Shown: positions 1 through 9,354, counted from the stretch's first letter. The stretch is DNA of 64,000 nt from Chroococcidiopsis sp. CCMEE 29 (GCF_023558375.1 NZ_CP083761.1:3522501-3586500); one strand, 5' to 3'. Made by a program: numbers and translations. Notes: generated from the letters alone by a model not told the origin.

Positions 1-1
1 T

Positions 2-661
2 ATCAAAAACTTATTGAGTGGCATTCTATCTTTCTTTATTGGGCTTCTTGGTGGTAAGAAGTCTGAGCAAAACAAGCCCAACACACCTTCATCGGTAGAA
101 AAGCTGGCAGAAGCCACTAGTTCATCAGCAGAACAACTGGCAGACGCCACTGCCAAAACTAGCAGCGGGATTGTATCTTCCTTCACTGAGCTTGTCGGTA
201 GGGAGAAGTCTGAGAAAAACAAGCCCAGCCAAGCTTCATCTAAAAATCGGAAACGCAGCGGTTACTTTATGGAACTGGATGAAGCTGAGGAGATGAAGTC
301 TGGTAATGGCAATCAACCAGCCAAGGCAGATGCAAAAACTCCAAAATCAGTTGCAAAGGCTCAACCTGCCAAAGCAGAATCAGCCCAAGCAAACAAAGCT
401 GATGCCAAGGCTCAACCTGCTAAAGAACCTGCTAAAGAAGTTGAGCTAGTTCAAACTGCCCAAGGGGTTAAGGCTGAACCCGCCAAGAAAGAAAAAGCAG
501 CGGCAGCAAGTGCTAATGGTCAAACTCAAACTGAAACGACATTTGCACCTAAATATCTCGCCCCGTCGGTCACTTCCTCAAATGGTCGTCGTCGTCCAGG
601 ACCCAGTATGAACAACTTCTTAGACATGGCGCGTCAAGTCAAAACTCCCGGCAAAGCCTAA
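2..661 (+). CDS. Ala/Lys-rich cyanobacterial hypothetical protein, 5' end cut by window
   Basis: The reading frame is open to the left edge, so the true start probably lies just outside the window; a TTG at 14 is the first possible internal start. The protein begins with a short hydrophobic stretch (LLSGILSFFIGLLGG), followed by a long low-complexity region of Ala, Lys, Pro, Gln and Glu with repeated AQPAK-like units. A better-ordered C-terminus carries an Arg-rich patch (NGRRRPGP) and ends LDMARQVKTPGKA. No catalytic motif is visible and I do not know its function. The ordered tail on a disordered body suggests a scaffold or binding tail, which is inference only. Its stop overlaps the stop of the convergent gene by 4 bp. 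Confidence 0.7.
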   Translation: MKNLLSGILSFFIGLLGGKKSEQNKPNTPSSVEKLAEATSSSAEQLADATAKTSSGIVSSFTELVGREKSEKNKPSQASSKNRKRSGYFMELDEAEEMKSGNGNQPAKADAKTPKSVAKAQPAKAESAQANKADAKAQPAKEPAKEVELVQTAQGVKAEPAKKEKAAAASANGQTQTETTFAPKYLAPSVTSSNGRRRPGPSMNNFLDMARQVKTPGKA

Positions 662-1773
662 CAACACCCAGCCTGATTCTTAACAAAGACTAGCCCACTA
701 TATAAATGAAAAGCTGGGTCCCAATTCGTCTCCGTCCTGCGAAACAGGTGAATGTGAGACTGAAGGCGACCTAGCATTTCTGTTTGCTCTAGCACCGTCT
801 CAGCAAAAGGTGTGAAATCAGACCAACTTTTGGCATGAGTCAGTTGTTGATCAAGGCAACCAGTTAAGTTGTTCCAGTTAATTCTGGTAGTCATCTGGCT
901 GTTGATTTGACTCTGCTGCTTTGAGATCGCAACGTCATGCTGAAATTGGTAACTTTTATCGTGGAGCCTCAGAATACAAAGCTTGCTTGGGAGGTGTAAA
1001 TCGCAAAATTGAGCATAGTCTTGGGTCTGGGTTTTGCGTTTTAACTTGCCTCGGGCATCGAGATCCACTACTTGTTCAAAAATTGGTAACAGTCCTGTTA
1101 CGCGCTGGGTTACTTCTGACCAGTTGAAACTAAGAGAACCTAGCTGTCCCTGTTCATTTTGACAAACAACTGTGGCTGGCGGAACAGCTGATTGAAAATA
1201 GTTGACTTGAAAAACTTGAATTCTCTGAATTTCTGCGAGTGTTGCCCAGAAACAAGGGACACCAGATTTACGCAGATTTTGACCTAAAAAGCGCAGTTCT
1301 CCAATCTGACCAGTCCGGCAAAGCCGCCAGCCTCGACTAGGTAATTGTAGCCGTGCCGTATAGGGGTCTAGCTGCATAATCTGGGCAAACTTTTGGGCAG
1401 CTGTAGTTTTGATTTCAGTCGGGACAGGTTCTAAGACCAATACCCCCATCTGAGTATTGCTGGGGTCAGCGGTAGCCTGAGCAATGGCTTGTTGTCGTTG
1501 TTCTGTGGCGATGCCTTCGGCAAGCTTCGCTAACGCTTCTAGTCGTTGCAAACCTTGACGTGCTTGAGCCACAATCTTACTATTGATTGCACTACGCAGC
1601 AGTTGCCGATAAATATCTTCTGCTGCTTCCAACTTGCCAGATACTTCATGCAAACGTCCGAGATAAAATTGCACCCAAGGGTCTTGGGGCGACTTATGCA
1701 GCATTTCTTTGAGTAATTCAGCTGCAGTGCGATAGTCTTGGCGTTCAAAGGCAGCGGCAACTTGCTCAAGCAT
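658..1773 (-). CDS. TPR-containing cyanobacterial conserved protein
   Basis: The 371-aa protein starts with about two tetratricopeptide-like helical repeats (residues 1-75, e.g. AAELLKEML..PQDPWVQFYLGRLHE), which usually mediate protein contacts. A region of about 280 residues follows that I do not recognise; it has PSRGWRLCRTG and LGQNLRKSGVPCFWA segments. No signal peptide or membrane segment is seen. It lies immediately downstream of rsmE on the same strand (50 bp gap), so the two may be cotranscribed. Function unknown beyond the TPR part. Confidence 0.75.
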   Translation of the reverse strand: MLEQVAAAFERQDYRTAAELLKEMLHKSPQDPWVQFYLGRLHEVSGKLEAAEDIYRQLLRSAINSKIVAQARQGLQRLEALAKLAEGIATEQRQQAIAQATADPSNTQMGVLVLEPVPTEIKTTAAQKFAQIMQLDPYTARLQLPSRGWRLCRTGQIGELRFLGQNLRKSGVPCFWATLAEIQRIQVFQVNYFQSAVPPATVVCQNEQGQLGSLSFNWSEVTQRVTGLLPIFEQVVDLDARGKLKRKTQTQDYAQFCDLHLPSKLCILRLHDKSYQFQHDVAISKQQSQINSQMTTRINWNNLTGCLDQQLTHAKSWSDFTPFAETVLEQTEMLGRLQSHIHLFRRTETNWDPAFHLYSGLVFVKNQAGCC

Positions 1774-1823
1774 GAATTGATTTTAGCTCAATCGCCTTTA
1801 GCCGCCCTCAATTCATCTCATAC

Positions 1824-2546
1824 TTATGTAGATCCAGATTCTAATACTGCCGCTGTTAGGGATAAAGCAACCACGGGTGCTGTAACAGCTCTAAGGATGC
1901 GACGACCTAGCGAAACAGGTTGAAATCCAGCTGCGATCGCACACTCAACCTCAGCAGCAGTCCATCCCCCTTCTGGACCAGTGGCGATCAACATCTTAGA
2001 TGTTAGGGACACAGAATTGAGTGCTTGCTGTAAATGAGAATGACTGCCACGGGCAACGCAGAGATACCGATGAGTAGCAGTAGCAGTTGAAATAGCAGCA
2101 GCAAAGGAAACAGGCTCTAGGATAGTAGGCACAATCAATCGCTCTGATTGTTCCGCTGCTTCTTGAGCAATCCGCCGCCAACGCTCTAATTTTTGGAGAC
2201 TGGGATTGAGCAAAGTGCGATCGCTTACCACCGGAGCAATGCAAGCCACCCCTAACTCAGTACAGCAGCGCACCACTTCATCAAATCCGTTTCCTTTGGG
2301 TAACGCCACCATCAGCGTAATTGAGCCAGGTAATTCTGTTTGCACATTCAGCGGCTCTAAAATTTGCGCTTCTGCTCCTGTTAGCTGAGCTAACCACCAT
2401 TTTCCTAATCCATCCATCACAATCAAGCGATCGCCACTCCGCAGCCTTAATACTCGATTAAGGTAATGCTGTTGCTGAGTTGTCAAGACAACTTTCTCAT
2501 CTTGCAGCTGGGAAGGAGCGATCGCGAGTCGTTGCAGTTGAGCCAT
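1824..2546 (-). CDS. rsmE: 16S rRNA (uracil(1498)-N(3))-methyltransferase RsmE
   Basis: RsmE methylates N3 of U1498 in 16S rRNA using S-adenosylmethionine. The 240-aa length fits the family. The N-terminal PUA-like part contains QQHYLNRVLRLRSGD; the C-terminal SPOUT (trefoil-knot) domain contains the SAM-site motif ATGPEGGW and the knot motif LGRRILRAVTAP. The usual family form of the latter is LG.RILR.ETA, so Glu is replaced by Val here. It lies between sulfite reductase and the TPR gene on the same strand. Family assignment is firm. Confidence 0.93.
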   Translation of the reverse strand: MAQLQRLAIAPSQLQDEKVVLTTQQQHYLNRVLRLRSGDRLIVMDGLGKWWLAQLTGAEAQILEPLNVQTELPGSITLMVALPKGNGFDEVVRCCTELGVACIAPVVSDRTLLNPSLQKLERWRRIAQEAAEQSERLIVPTILEPVSFAAAISTATATHRYLCVARGSHSHLQQALNSVSLTSKMLIATGPEGGWTAAEVECAIAAGFQPVSLGRRILRAVTAPVVALSLTAAVLESGST

Positions 2547-2583
2547 TCGATTTTAGATTTTGGATTTTGGATTCATCTAAAAT
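2547..2583. repeat. Heptamer repeat (AAATCCA/TTTGGAT type) between rsmE and sir
   Basis: Imperfect tandem copies of a GATTTTGGATT-like unit fill the gap just upstream of rsmE. The same AATCCAAA-type unit recurs at 16435-16465, 50093-50125, 57690, 57755 and 59820. These are short tandem repeats of the kind common in cyanobacterial intergenic DNA. Confidence 0.6.
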
Positions 2584-2591
2584 CACTCTGC

Positions 2592-4625
2592 TTAGGACAG
2601 ATTCTTCAGGTAAGTGTCTATCGCCTCGTTAACTAGCTGCGTCATCGGCTTGCCTTGGCGGGCGGCAGCGTCCTTTAGCTTGCTATAAATTTCATCCTGA
2701 ATGCTGACTCGGCGACGCGCTTTACTATTAGTAGCGATGGTCGTATTAGCGATCGCTACCACTTTGCCATCGCTCTCCTCTGTGACTGGTGCAGTAGTAG
2801 AGTCTGCCATCGCCTCCACTAGACCATCTTGATCGTCTGTTATCTCTGCCGCCGCAGTTTGTGCCTCATAGTTGGCAGCGAACTCACGGATTGGTTCAAA
2901 ACCAACGCGAGTGCAAAAGTCCCCGAAACTTTCCCCTGATTGGCGTGACTGCTTGAAGTAGACAAAAATCGGTTCTAACTGGGTTTCCAGGTCATTAAAA
3001 TGTAGCCGTTCCATATAGGGTACTGCTAGCCGCGTCTGATCCTGCGACCCCCCCAACCAAACCTGGTAAGATTCGGGTGCGCTGCCCACAAATCCTAATT
3101 CTGCCATATATGGTCTAGCACAACCATTAGGGCAACCTGTCATCCTCACTACAAACTCTTCTTGCTCTAAGCCTACTTTGTTTAGCAGCGCTTCAATTCG
3201 CTGCAAGGTGTTGGGCATTATCCGTTCTGATTCAGTGATTGCCAAGCCGCAAGTAGGCAAGGCAGGACAAGCCATCGAATACCGGACTAGAGGTTTAATC
3301 GCATCTGGATCGGCTTGAACACCGTAGCGCGTCAGAATCTGCTCAATTGCCTGCCGCTTTTCTGGTTCAATGTCACAGAAAATTATGTTGTGGTGCGGTG
3401 TTAGCCGGATAGGTAAGTCAAACTGCTGCACGATTTCCCGGAGAGCAGTTCTCAGTTGGAACGTGCCTTCATCTTTAACCCGACCATTTTCTACCGAGAT
3501 GCCAAGGAAAAGTTTTCCATCTCCCTGTTCGTGCCAACCCAGGAAGTCTTTATATTTAAATTCTGGCAGTGGCTTGAATGGTTGGAGCGGTTTGCCAAAG
3601 TATTTTTCTACCATCGACCGAAACTTATCAACGCCCCAATCCTGGATGAGGTACTTCAAGCGAGCGTGACGCCGATCAGTGCGATCGCCATAGTCCCGCT
3701 GAGCTGCCACAATTGCCTTAACTAGTTCGTAAACGTCATCCTTGGCTACATAGCAAATTTCATCAGCCAGCCGTGCAAAAGTCTCTTCTTTATTGTGCGT
3801 CCGCCCCAAGCCGCCACCAGCAAAGACGTTAAATCCCTCTAGCTCTTGCTGAGCGTTGGTAATTACTACCAAGCTGAGGTCTTGAGTATATAGATCGATC
3901 GAATTATCCCCTGGTACAGTTACGGCACACTTAAACTTCCGGGGCATATAGTAAGTGCCGTAAATTGGCTCCTCACCGTTGTGGAATATCGTTCCACTAC
4001 CATTACGCTGCCGTGCTGCCTTCACTTCTGGGTTTTCTTCAGCGCTAATCGCTTTTTCCCCATCTAGCCAAATTTCATAGTAGGCACCCGTTTGCGGTGC
4101 CAGCAAGTCAGCAATATTTTGGGCATACTCCCAAGCGTACTGATACTCCGGTTGATTCTTAAACGCGGCTGGTGGTGCCATGACATTGCGGTTGACATCG
4201 CCGCAAGCCGCCAGCGTTGAACCCATGTTTTTGATGATGGCGGCGATCGCACTCTTAAGATTCTTCTTTAAAATTCCATGCAGCTGAAACCCCTGTCTAG
4301 TGGTAACTCGCAATGTCTGATTGCCATACTCATCCGCTAGCTTGTCTAAGGTTAGATACAGCTGCGGCGGCACCAAACCGCCAGGGTTTTTGGTTCGCAG
4401 CATGAACTGGTAATCTTTTTCCTGCCCCTTGACCCGATTGTCCCGGTTGTCCTGCTGGTAGGAACCATGAAACTTCAGAATTTGAACTGCGTTTTCTGTA
4501 AAGTGGTTCGTGTCCTGGAGTATCTCTGTTGCGACCGGTTCACGTAAAAAATTACTACGTTCTTTTAGTCCTTCTACCTTAGAAGGCTTACGGGATGCGG
4601 GAGTGGGAGTTGAAGTTTGAACCAT
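2592..4625 (-). CDS. sir: Ferredoxin-sulfite reductase with C-terminal ribbon-helix-helix tail
   Basis: The enzyme reduces sulfite to sulfide with six electrons from ferredoxin for cysteine synthesis. Two ferredoxin-like half domains and the siroheme/4Fe-4S core are recognisable: [11 protein letters not shown] and [13 protein letters not shown] near the N-terminus, and the cluster cysteines in [10 protein letters not shown] (about residues 451-457) and [10 protein letters not shown] (about 495-500). The 677-aa length exceeds the usual 630-640. The extra C-terminal part has an acidic linker (residues about 590-635) and then [20 protein letters not shown] with [15 protein letters not shown], a beta-alpha-alpha pattern like CopG/Arc ribbon-helix-helix proteins. 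A DNA- or partner-binding role for the tail is inference. The ATG start is preceded by a 286-bp gene-free leader. Confidence 0.95.
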   Translation of the reverse strand: MVQTSTPTPASRKPSKVEGLKERSNFLREPVATEILQDTNHFTENAVQILKFHGSYQQDNRDNRVKGQEKDYQFMLRTKNPGGLVPPQLYLTLDKLADEYGNQTLRVTTRQGFQLHGILKKNLKSAIAAIIKNMGSTLAACGDVNRNVMAPPAAFKNQPEYQYAWEYAQNIADLLAPQTGAYYEIWLDGEKAISAEENPEVKAARQRNGSGTIFHNGEEPIYGTYYMPRKFKCAVTVPGDNSIDLYTQDLSLVVITNAQQELEGFNVFAGGGLGRTHNKEETFARLADEICYVAKDDVYELVKAIVAAQRDYGDRTDRRHARLKYLIQDWGVDKFRSMVEKYFGKPLQPFKPLPEFKYKDFLGWHEQGDGKLFLGISVENGRVKDEGTFQLRTALREIVQQFDLPIRLTPHHNIIFCDIEPEKRQAIEQILTRYGVQADPDAIKPLVRYSMACPALPTCGLAITESERIMPNTLQRIEALLNKVGLEQEEFVVRMTGCPNGCARPYMAELGFVGSAPESYQVWLGGSQDQTRLAVPYMERLHFNDLETQLEPIFVYFKQSRQSGESFGDFCTRVGFEPIREFAANYEAQTAAAEITDDQDGLVEAMADSTTAPVTEESDGKVVAIANTTIATNSKARRRVSIQDEIYSKLKDAAARQGKPMTQLVNEAIDTYLKNLS

Positions 4626-4911
4626 TGGAGTTTTGAGGAGATTTCAACAACGTATTTTTCACCGCCGCCCCGGTAAATCAGAAACACCTGCTCGGCTGTT
4701 TAATCTCCGGTAAATCAGTCGGTATTGTGAAGAATGATTTGATCTTAACACGACAAAAAGCTGGAGTTGCCACCGTTTTACCAGTGTACAACCCCAGCAT
4801 TATAGCGAGTTAGGAGTAAAGTCAGGGAAAAAGATTATTAGGCTGAAGTCTTGACCCCAGTTTCAGAGGGGATTTCTTAGTCCCCTATCGCTCGATCTTC
4901 CGTCGTTATTT

Positions 4912-5427
4912 CTAGTTGAAGCGGTAGCCTGCACCTGCCTGGAAGCTGACAGCAGAACCAGAGTTATTTTCGAAGGCGTTAATGCCTACTTTGGCATCAC
5001 CATAAAGAACAATGTTTCTTCTCAGTTCAGCTTCAACGCCTGTGGTTAGCACAACTGCATTTTTGTTACCTAAAGGAGTTGATTGTCCTCTTGCTTCAAC
5101 AAAAGAATAACCAGCACCCAGATAAGCATTGGCATTATTGGTGATAGGAACGTCGTAAGAAACTATCGGCATGATAGCACTTGTTTTATCACTAAAAAGG
5201 ATCGCACCTCTAGCAGAAACTGGTGTATTTGGGATAGCAAGGCGACCTTGAATATTACCACCAAACTTAGCATCTTCAGTGACTCCAACTGAAAGACCCG
5301 CACCTAGATAGCTAGCATTAGTACCCGTAGGTTGAGCAGAAGCAGCGCCAGCTAATAGAAAGACAGGAGCAATTACTAAGGCAGATAAAGCAGAAAGCTT
5401 GACAATAGACTTTAGATAGGTTTTCAT
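4912..5427 (-). CDS. Secreted/outer-membrane beta-barrel-like protein
   Basis: The 171-aa protein starts with a clear signal peptide (residues 1-31, hydrophobic LSALSALVIAPVFLLAGAASA, cleavage after AQ or ASA). The mature part is Gly- and Asn-rich with alternating polar and hydrophobic residues (YLGAGLSVGV, GNIQGRLAI, AYLGAGYSFVEA, VVLTTGVEAELRR) and ends in GAGYRFN. This looks like a small 8-stranded outer-membrane barrel, related in style to porin or OmpA-like families. Substrate unknown. It is monocistronic, with about 290 bp to sir upstream of sir's start and no gene in the 580 bp on its own upstream side. Confidence 0.65.
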   Translation of the reverse strand: MKTYLKSIVKLSALSALVIAPVFLLAGAASAQPTGTNASYLGAGLSVGVTEDAKFGGNIQGRLAIPNTPVSARGAILFSDKTSAIMPIVSYDVPITNNANAYLGAGYSFVEARGQSTPLGNKNAVVLTTGVEAELRRNIVLYGDAKVGINAFENNSGSAVSFQAGAGYRFN

Positions 5428-5701
5428 AATACCTTATTCGTGAAACTTGCTTTCAAATTAAAAGTCGTAAAGGCAGTTAAAAAGGTTCCAAATATTTTTT
5501 AAAATCCTTCTTAATTTATTTCTATATTCAATTATCTTTTTAATTAAAAAATAGTTTTTGATTATCAGTTTTTGTAGACCATCTTTATATTTTTAAGACT
5601 GTTTAAAAAGTGGCACAAAGGTATAGATAAAAAAATAAAACTAGCTTATAATCGAGATGAAACTTTGGTCATATCAAATCTGCTTAAATGACTGTAAGAT
5701 C

Positions 5702-5763
5702 TCACCCTCACCCCCTGCCCCTCTCCCAAGCTTGGGAGAGGGGTGCCGGAGGCGGGGTGAGGG
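5702..5763. repeat. C-rich/G-rich inverted repeat
   Basis: CCCCTCTCCC and GGGAGAGGGG pair around AAGCTT, and outer arms CCTCACCCC and GGGGTGAGG extend the stem. This is a dispersed cyanobacterial-type palindrome and could form a strong hairpin. It is not followed by a clear T-run, so I do not call it a terminator. Confidence 0.6.
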
Positions 5764-5882
5764 CTGCCAAATCATGGGCAATCAACCGGATTTGATATTA
5801 GAACCTGTTTGTAAAAAAAATCTAACAGCTACTGGTAGAGTTAACATCTCGACGATCTCAACCGACAAGCGAAGCGACTTAT

Positions 5883-5940
5883 CCTTGACCCCCTGGTTGA
5901 CTTGTATCTTTAAAGATACAAGTCAATCAGCCTTGACCCC
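5883..5940. repeat. 30-bp perfect palindrome flanked by 10-bp direct repeats
   Basis: Positions 5897-5926 form a perfect palindrome with 15-bp arms (arm TTGACTTGTATCTTT). The 10-mer CCTTGACCCC occurs directly repeated at 5883-5892 and 5931-5940. A palindrome inside short direct repeats resembles a miniature insertion or a protein-binding site; function unknown. Confidence 0.6.
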
Positions 5941-6008
5941 TTCTTCGGTCAGCGTTTTTCTAAGCAAAGGATGTTGCCAACGCTGTTGTTGAGCGGAATA
6001 TTCTGTAT

Positions 6009-6250
6009 AAAATCAAACAAATAATGAGCCATCTGTAATTATACTACAAGGTGAAATCTCTACCTGATGACCTTGGTTATTGATAAAAGTAGCTTTGTTG
6101 TTGTTGCTGCCAAAACCACTATCAGGCTGATCGATCGGATTAGCCACGATCGCATCTAATTTCTTGTTCTGTAATTTCTCTAACGCTGGCGTGACAATAT
6201 CTCCTGTCTGCGCAGCAAATCCAATCAGACATTGATGGGGCTGTTTGAGG
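6009..6250 (-). pseudogene. coaBC 3' fragment, left part of IS-split copy
   Basis: This stretch is nearly identical to the 3' end of the intact coaBC at 15164-15406 and reads the same strand. It encodes the last part of the CoaB domain but contains no initiation site. It stops at TTTGAGG (6244-6250), where the insertion element begins; the sequence resumes at 7425. Downstream of the shared LFDF(V/I)Q end the two copies diverge completely. Confidence 0.85.
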
Positions 6251-7431
6251 CCAGAAATGTTGAAAACTGTAATTTAACTTTACATTTGAAGTTAAACGAT
6301 TTCTAATACTGCCAAAATACTTAACCCGATAGAATACTTTCCATCCAGTGGATGTAACTGATTTCTTGACACATACATGCTTGAAGATAGCGAAGTTTAT
6401 CTAGTAGCTTATTTCCCCAACCTTGAGGAATTTCTACTAGCTGTAAAATTAAATAAGCTATCAAGGTGGCATGAATTTGTATAGCAATACCATTGACATT
6501 TTTTGTGATGAGATGGTCGAGCTTTAAGTGCATCTTTAAAAACTTCCATAGTAACTCAATCCCCCAGCGACAGCGGTAAATCTCCATCACTTCTTCATCA
6601 GAAATAGCTGCTTCTCCAAGCTTAGGTAAATTGGTGACTAATCGGTATTCAGTTTTTGTTTCTAAGTCACAAAATTGAACAACTCGATAGAATCCTTTTT
6701 TCTTTCCTGTTCCAATCAAAACTAATTCAGATTCTTGAGTAAATTCCAGCTTGTATTTATTCCCAATTCTTAGAACAAAATACTTGTTTGAGGTAGCAGC
6801 ATTTTGTAAAAATTTTAACCCAGCAAACCCCCTGTCCATAACTCCAACAGCTTTCTCTGGTAAGCTATCTATCATGTCTTTACCGTAGTTATAGTCATGA
6901 TTAAACCCGAAAATAACTAAGTTTTCCTCTGGTGCTCCCGTTTGTAGGTTTAAAGAACTAAAAAGTTTTACTTGATGATATCCCAAGCTCCATAACAATT
7001 TACTTGTTAAAGAAATCGTGGTTGAATCTATGGGACAGATAGTATACTTACCAGGCAAATTCTTTTGATAAATCAGTCTAGATACTTGCTGATAAATTTG
7101 TTGAAATATCTGTTGGCTTCGATCAGAGCTAGCTTTAGAGAAAGTTGAAATATCTACTTCAATTCCCGTGTTGTTTAACCGCTTAAATAAATCCCTCATG
7201 CTGGTTAAGCTTTTATCTAGCGCATAGCCTAACCAGCATTCGACAAATAAGCGGGTATTCAAGACTGGATAATCCTTTTTAGGCAAGGTTGCCATTAACT
7301 CTTTGACAATCTTGGGGAACGAATGTATAATCACAAACTAATAGTATTTGTTGACAATCTGCCTAAGTTTATCAACTTTTAGGCAGATTTTTTATGTGTA
7401 TTTTTTAACATTCAACATTTTTGGTTTGAGG
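6244..7431 (-). mobile_element. IS4-type insertion sequence with terminal inverted repeats and 7-bp target duplication
   Basis: The element runs from 6251 to 7424 (about 1174 bp). Its ends are CCAGAAATGTTGAA and, on the opposite strand, CCAAAAATGTTGAA (13 of 14 match). The flanks carry the direct repeat TTTGAGG (6244-6250 and 7425-7431); an 8-bp GTTTGAGG reading is also possible because of one ambiguous G. The intact coaBC has a single uninterrupted copy of this target, which proves insertion. One full-length DDE transposase fills the element. Confidence 0.88.
6321..7334 (-). CDS. IS4-family DDE transposase
   Basis: The 337-aa transposase cuts and pastes the surrounding element. The DDE residues are visible: Asp in CPIDSTTI, Asp in GVMDRGF, and Glu in YRCRWGIELLWKFLK, which matches the IS4 Y-(2)-R-(3)-E-(6)-K signature exactly. 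The reading frame is uninterrupted and the length is normal for a compact IS4-group enzyme, so the element may still be mobile. It sits alone in the IS, on the strand of the disrupted coaBC fragment. Confidence 0.9.
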   Translation of the reverse strand: MIIHSFPKIVKELMATLPKKDYPVLNTRLFVECWLGYALDKSLTSMRDLFKRLNNTGIEVDISTFSKASSDRSQQIFQQIYQQVSRLIYQKNLPGKYTICPIDSTTISLTSKLLWSLGYHQVKLFSSLNLQTGAPEENLVIFGFNHDYNYGKDMIDSLPEKAVGVMDRGFAGLKFLQNAATSNKYFVLRIGNKYKLEFTQESELVLIGTGKKKGFYRVVQFCDLETKTEYRLVTNLPKLGEAAISDEEVMEIYRCRWGIELLWKFLKMHLKLDHLITKNVNGIAIQIHATLIAYLILQLVEIPQGWGNKLLDKLRYLQACMCQEISYIHWMESILSG

Positions 7432-7903
7432 CGTGCTAATTCAGCTAAGATATCCGCTACAGGTTCTAGGGGAAGCTTAGTAGGTAGTGATCGCTTGGGT
7501 AACTTCTCTGCACTATAACTAGCTGGCTTGACATCTGCCACAGCTGCCGCCATCACAATTAAATCTGCTTCCGGGAAACACTCTAGCATCGCCTGTTGCA
7601 TTTGTTCAGCACTGACAACTGGAATCGATTGCACTCCCTGTGGTACATTCCAGATGGCTGGGGCGTGAACCAGTGTCACTGCTGCCCCTCGGTGCATAGC
7701 TGCTTGCGCCAACGCTAGTCCCATTTTGCCAGTGGAGGGATTACCAATGAATCGTACTGGGTCTAGATGTTCCCTGGTTCCCCCTGCGCTAATTAATACT
7801 CGCTTGCCCAATAAGTCTCGCTTACCATTAGTATGTAACAGCGATTGAATCTGGGTAACAATTTCAGCCGGTTCTGCCATCCGTCCAGCACCAACGCGAT
7901 CGC
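7425..7903 (-). pseudogene. coaBC fragment, right part of IS-split copy
   Basis: Similarity to the intact coaBC (15400-15875) resumes after the IS. From the internal ATG at 7880 the frame encodes residues 173 onward of CoaBC with only two amino-acid differences over about 150 residues (QIQ for HIQ, AIWN for ATWN), then runs into IS sequence and stops at 7392. The CoaC (decarboxylase) domain is absent. The duplication breakpoint falls exactly within a GCGATCGC site (7896-7903). Confidence 0.88.
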
Positions 7904-7944
7904 ATTCGTAAGCGCCAAGCTACCCAATCATAAAATAGTTGCTC

Positions 7945-9243
7945 TTACCCAGCAGAGGCAGGATCGCGCTCTAAAATCACATCCTCCACATTTCGCAAAG
8001 TGGGAAAGGCAAATCCTCCTATCCCAACCAGCAACATACAGATTGATGCGGTTACGTACAAAATTGCTATCCCCGCACCAGAACCAGTGCCGAATATCCC
8101 TCCAAAGATAGCTGCTAAATTACCTCCTGGCATCATTGCTGGTTCTAGGAGATAATCAGCAATTGGTCCAGCGATTAAAGTTGCACTGGCAGAAACTACC
8201 TGCAAGATCAGCGATTGCGCGGCAAACACCCGCCCTTGTAATTCTGGTGCTACCTTCGCTAACCAAATTGCAGTTTCTGAACTACCAAGTAAGGGAAAAT
8301 TCAAAGAAGAACAGAATTGCGCCGGAATCCAGATCAATGGCATTCTACCCAAACCAAACACCGTTTTACTCAAGCCAGCACCGATAAACCCTAACAGCAC
8401 CCCTTTTATTTGCCGCTGAAAACCACCCCAGGTGCTAACAATTAATGCCCCGGTTACACCTCCTACCCCCGCAGCAGAAGCGACACTACCCAAAACTTGT
8501 GCATTGCCCCCTGTACGAGCGAGAATCATTGGATCGTACACAGCTCCTCCTAAGTCGTGGGCAAACCAAAACAAAGAGGAGATGGCTATCAATGCATATA
8601 AACCTGGTTTTGTCAAGATGTAGCGAAAACCAAAGGTAAGCTGTTGCCATTTTTCGGGAGCAGAATTGACGGCTGTGACGATGGGGGGTTGAGGAATATG
8701 GACGAAAAGTAGGGTGGCGATCGCCACTGCAAAGGTAGAGAGATCGATCAGCAGTATCCCTACTAAACCAATAACCGGATACAAACTACCAGCCAGCGCT
8801 GGGGAAAAGATTGTCGAACCGTAATGCACAATAGAACCCATACTGCTAGCACGAGTGTACTGGTGCTGGGGGACAAGTAATGTAATTGAAGTAGAGTAAG
8901 CTAACTGCTGAAGTTGCCCAAAACAACTATTAACTGCACCCGTCAGGTATAAATGCCAGATTTGTAAGTTATGAGTGAAATACAGTAACCCAATCGCAAT
9001 AGTGGAGAGAACAGCAATCGAGTCACCCAACATCATTAAGTGCCTGCGGTTGCAGCGGTCTACAATTACTCCAGCAAACAGCGTGATCGGGATACGTGGT
9101 AATTGAGAAAAGAAACCCACCAAAGCTAAGGCGGTTGCTGAACCAGTGAGTTGCCAAGCCCAAATTGACAGGGCAAACTCCGTCATATAGCTACCAATAG
9201 TGGAGACAAGTTGACCAAACCAGATGATGATAAATGTACGCAC
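7945..9243 (-). CDS. MFS transporter (EntS/MFS_3-like)
   Basis: The 432-aa membrane protein has about 12 hydrophobic segments. It shows the N-terminal WFGQLVSTIGSYMTEFALSIW and the loop motif GVIVDRCNRRHLM of the MFS_3 group that includes enterobactin exporter EntS. Its position at the end of an iron-siderophore cluster (binding protein, receptor and AraC regulator on the same strand) suggests export or import of a siderophore, but substrate cannot be read from sequence. It is separated from the binding protein by decayed genes and an antitoxin, so cotranscription is doubtful. Confidence 0.82.
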   Translation of the reverse strand: MRTFIIIWFGQLVSTIGSYMTEFALSIWAWQLTGSATALALVGFFSQLPRIPITLFAGVIVDRCNRRHLMMLGDSIAVLSTIAIGLLYFTHNLQIWHLYLTGAVNSCFGQLQQLAYSTSITLLVPQHQYTRASSMGSIVHYGSTIFSPALAGSLYPVIGLVGILLIDLSTFAVAIATLLFVHIPQPPIVTAVNSAPEKWQQLTFGFRYILTKPGLYALIAISSLFWFAHDLGGAVYDPMILARTGGNAQVLGSVASAAGVGGVTGALIVSTWGGFQRQIKGVLLGFIGAGLSKTVFGLGRMPLIWIPAQFCSSLNFPLLGSSETAIWLAKVAPELQGRVFAAQSLILQVVSASATLIAGPIADYLLEPAMMPGGNLAAIFGGIFGTGSGAGIAILYVTASICMLLVGIGGFAFPTLRNVEDVILERDPASAG

Positions 9244-9354
9244 AGATTATTTGTTTAGCTTTCACTTGCTGTTACTGGATGAGTAGAACTCCGGTTTTTG
9301 TAGTTTTGGTACATATCCTGCCTCTTGCCTTTAGTTGTTCAAATTAGCGATCAG

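Larger units (their letters stand above)
5428..6008. other. Gene-free interval with palindromic repeats
   Basis: No credible gene is seen. The first 200 bp are AT-rich and hold the promoter side of the secreted protein. A C/G-rich inverted repeat lies at about 5700-5765 and a 30-bp perfect palindrome at 5897-5926. The interval ends where similarity to coaBC begins (about 6009). Confidence 0.5.

Noticed and set aside
5657-5992. 111-aa frame through the C/G-rich palindrome
   Set aside because: Composed of repeat DNA (SPSPPAPLPSLGEG) typical of chance frames through such palindromes.
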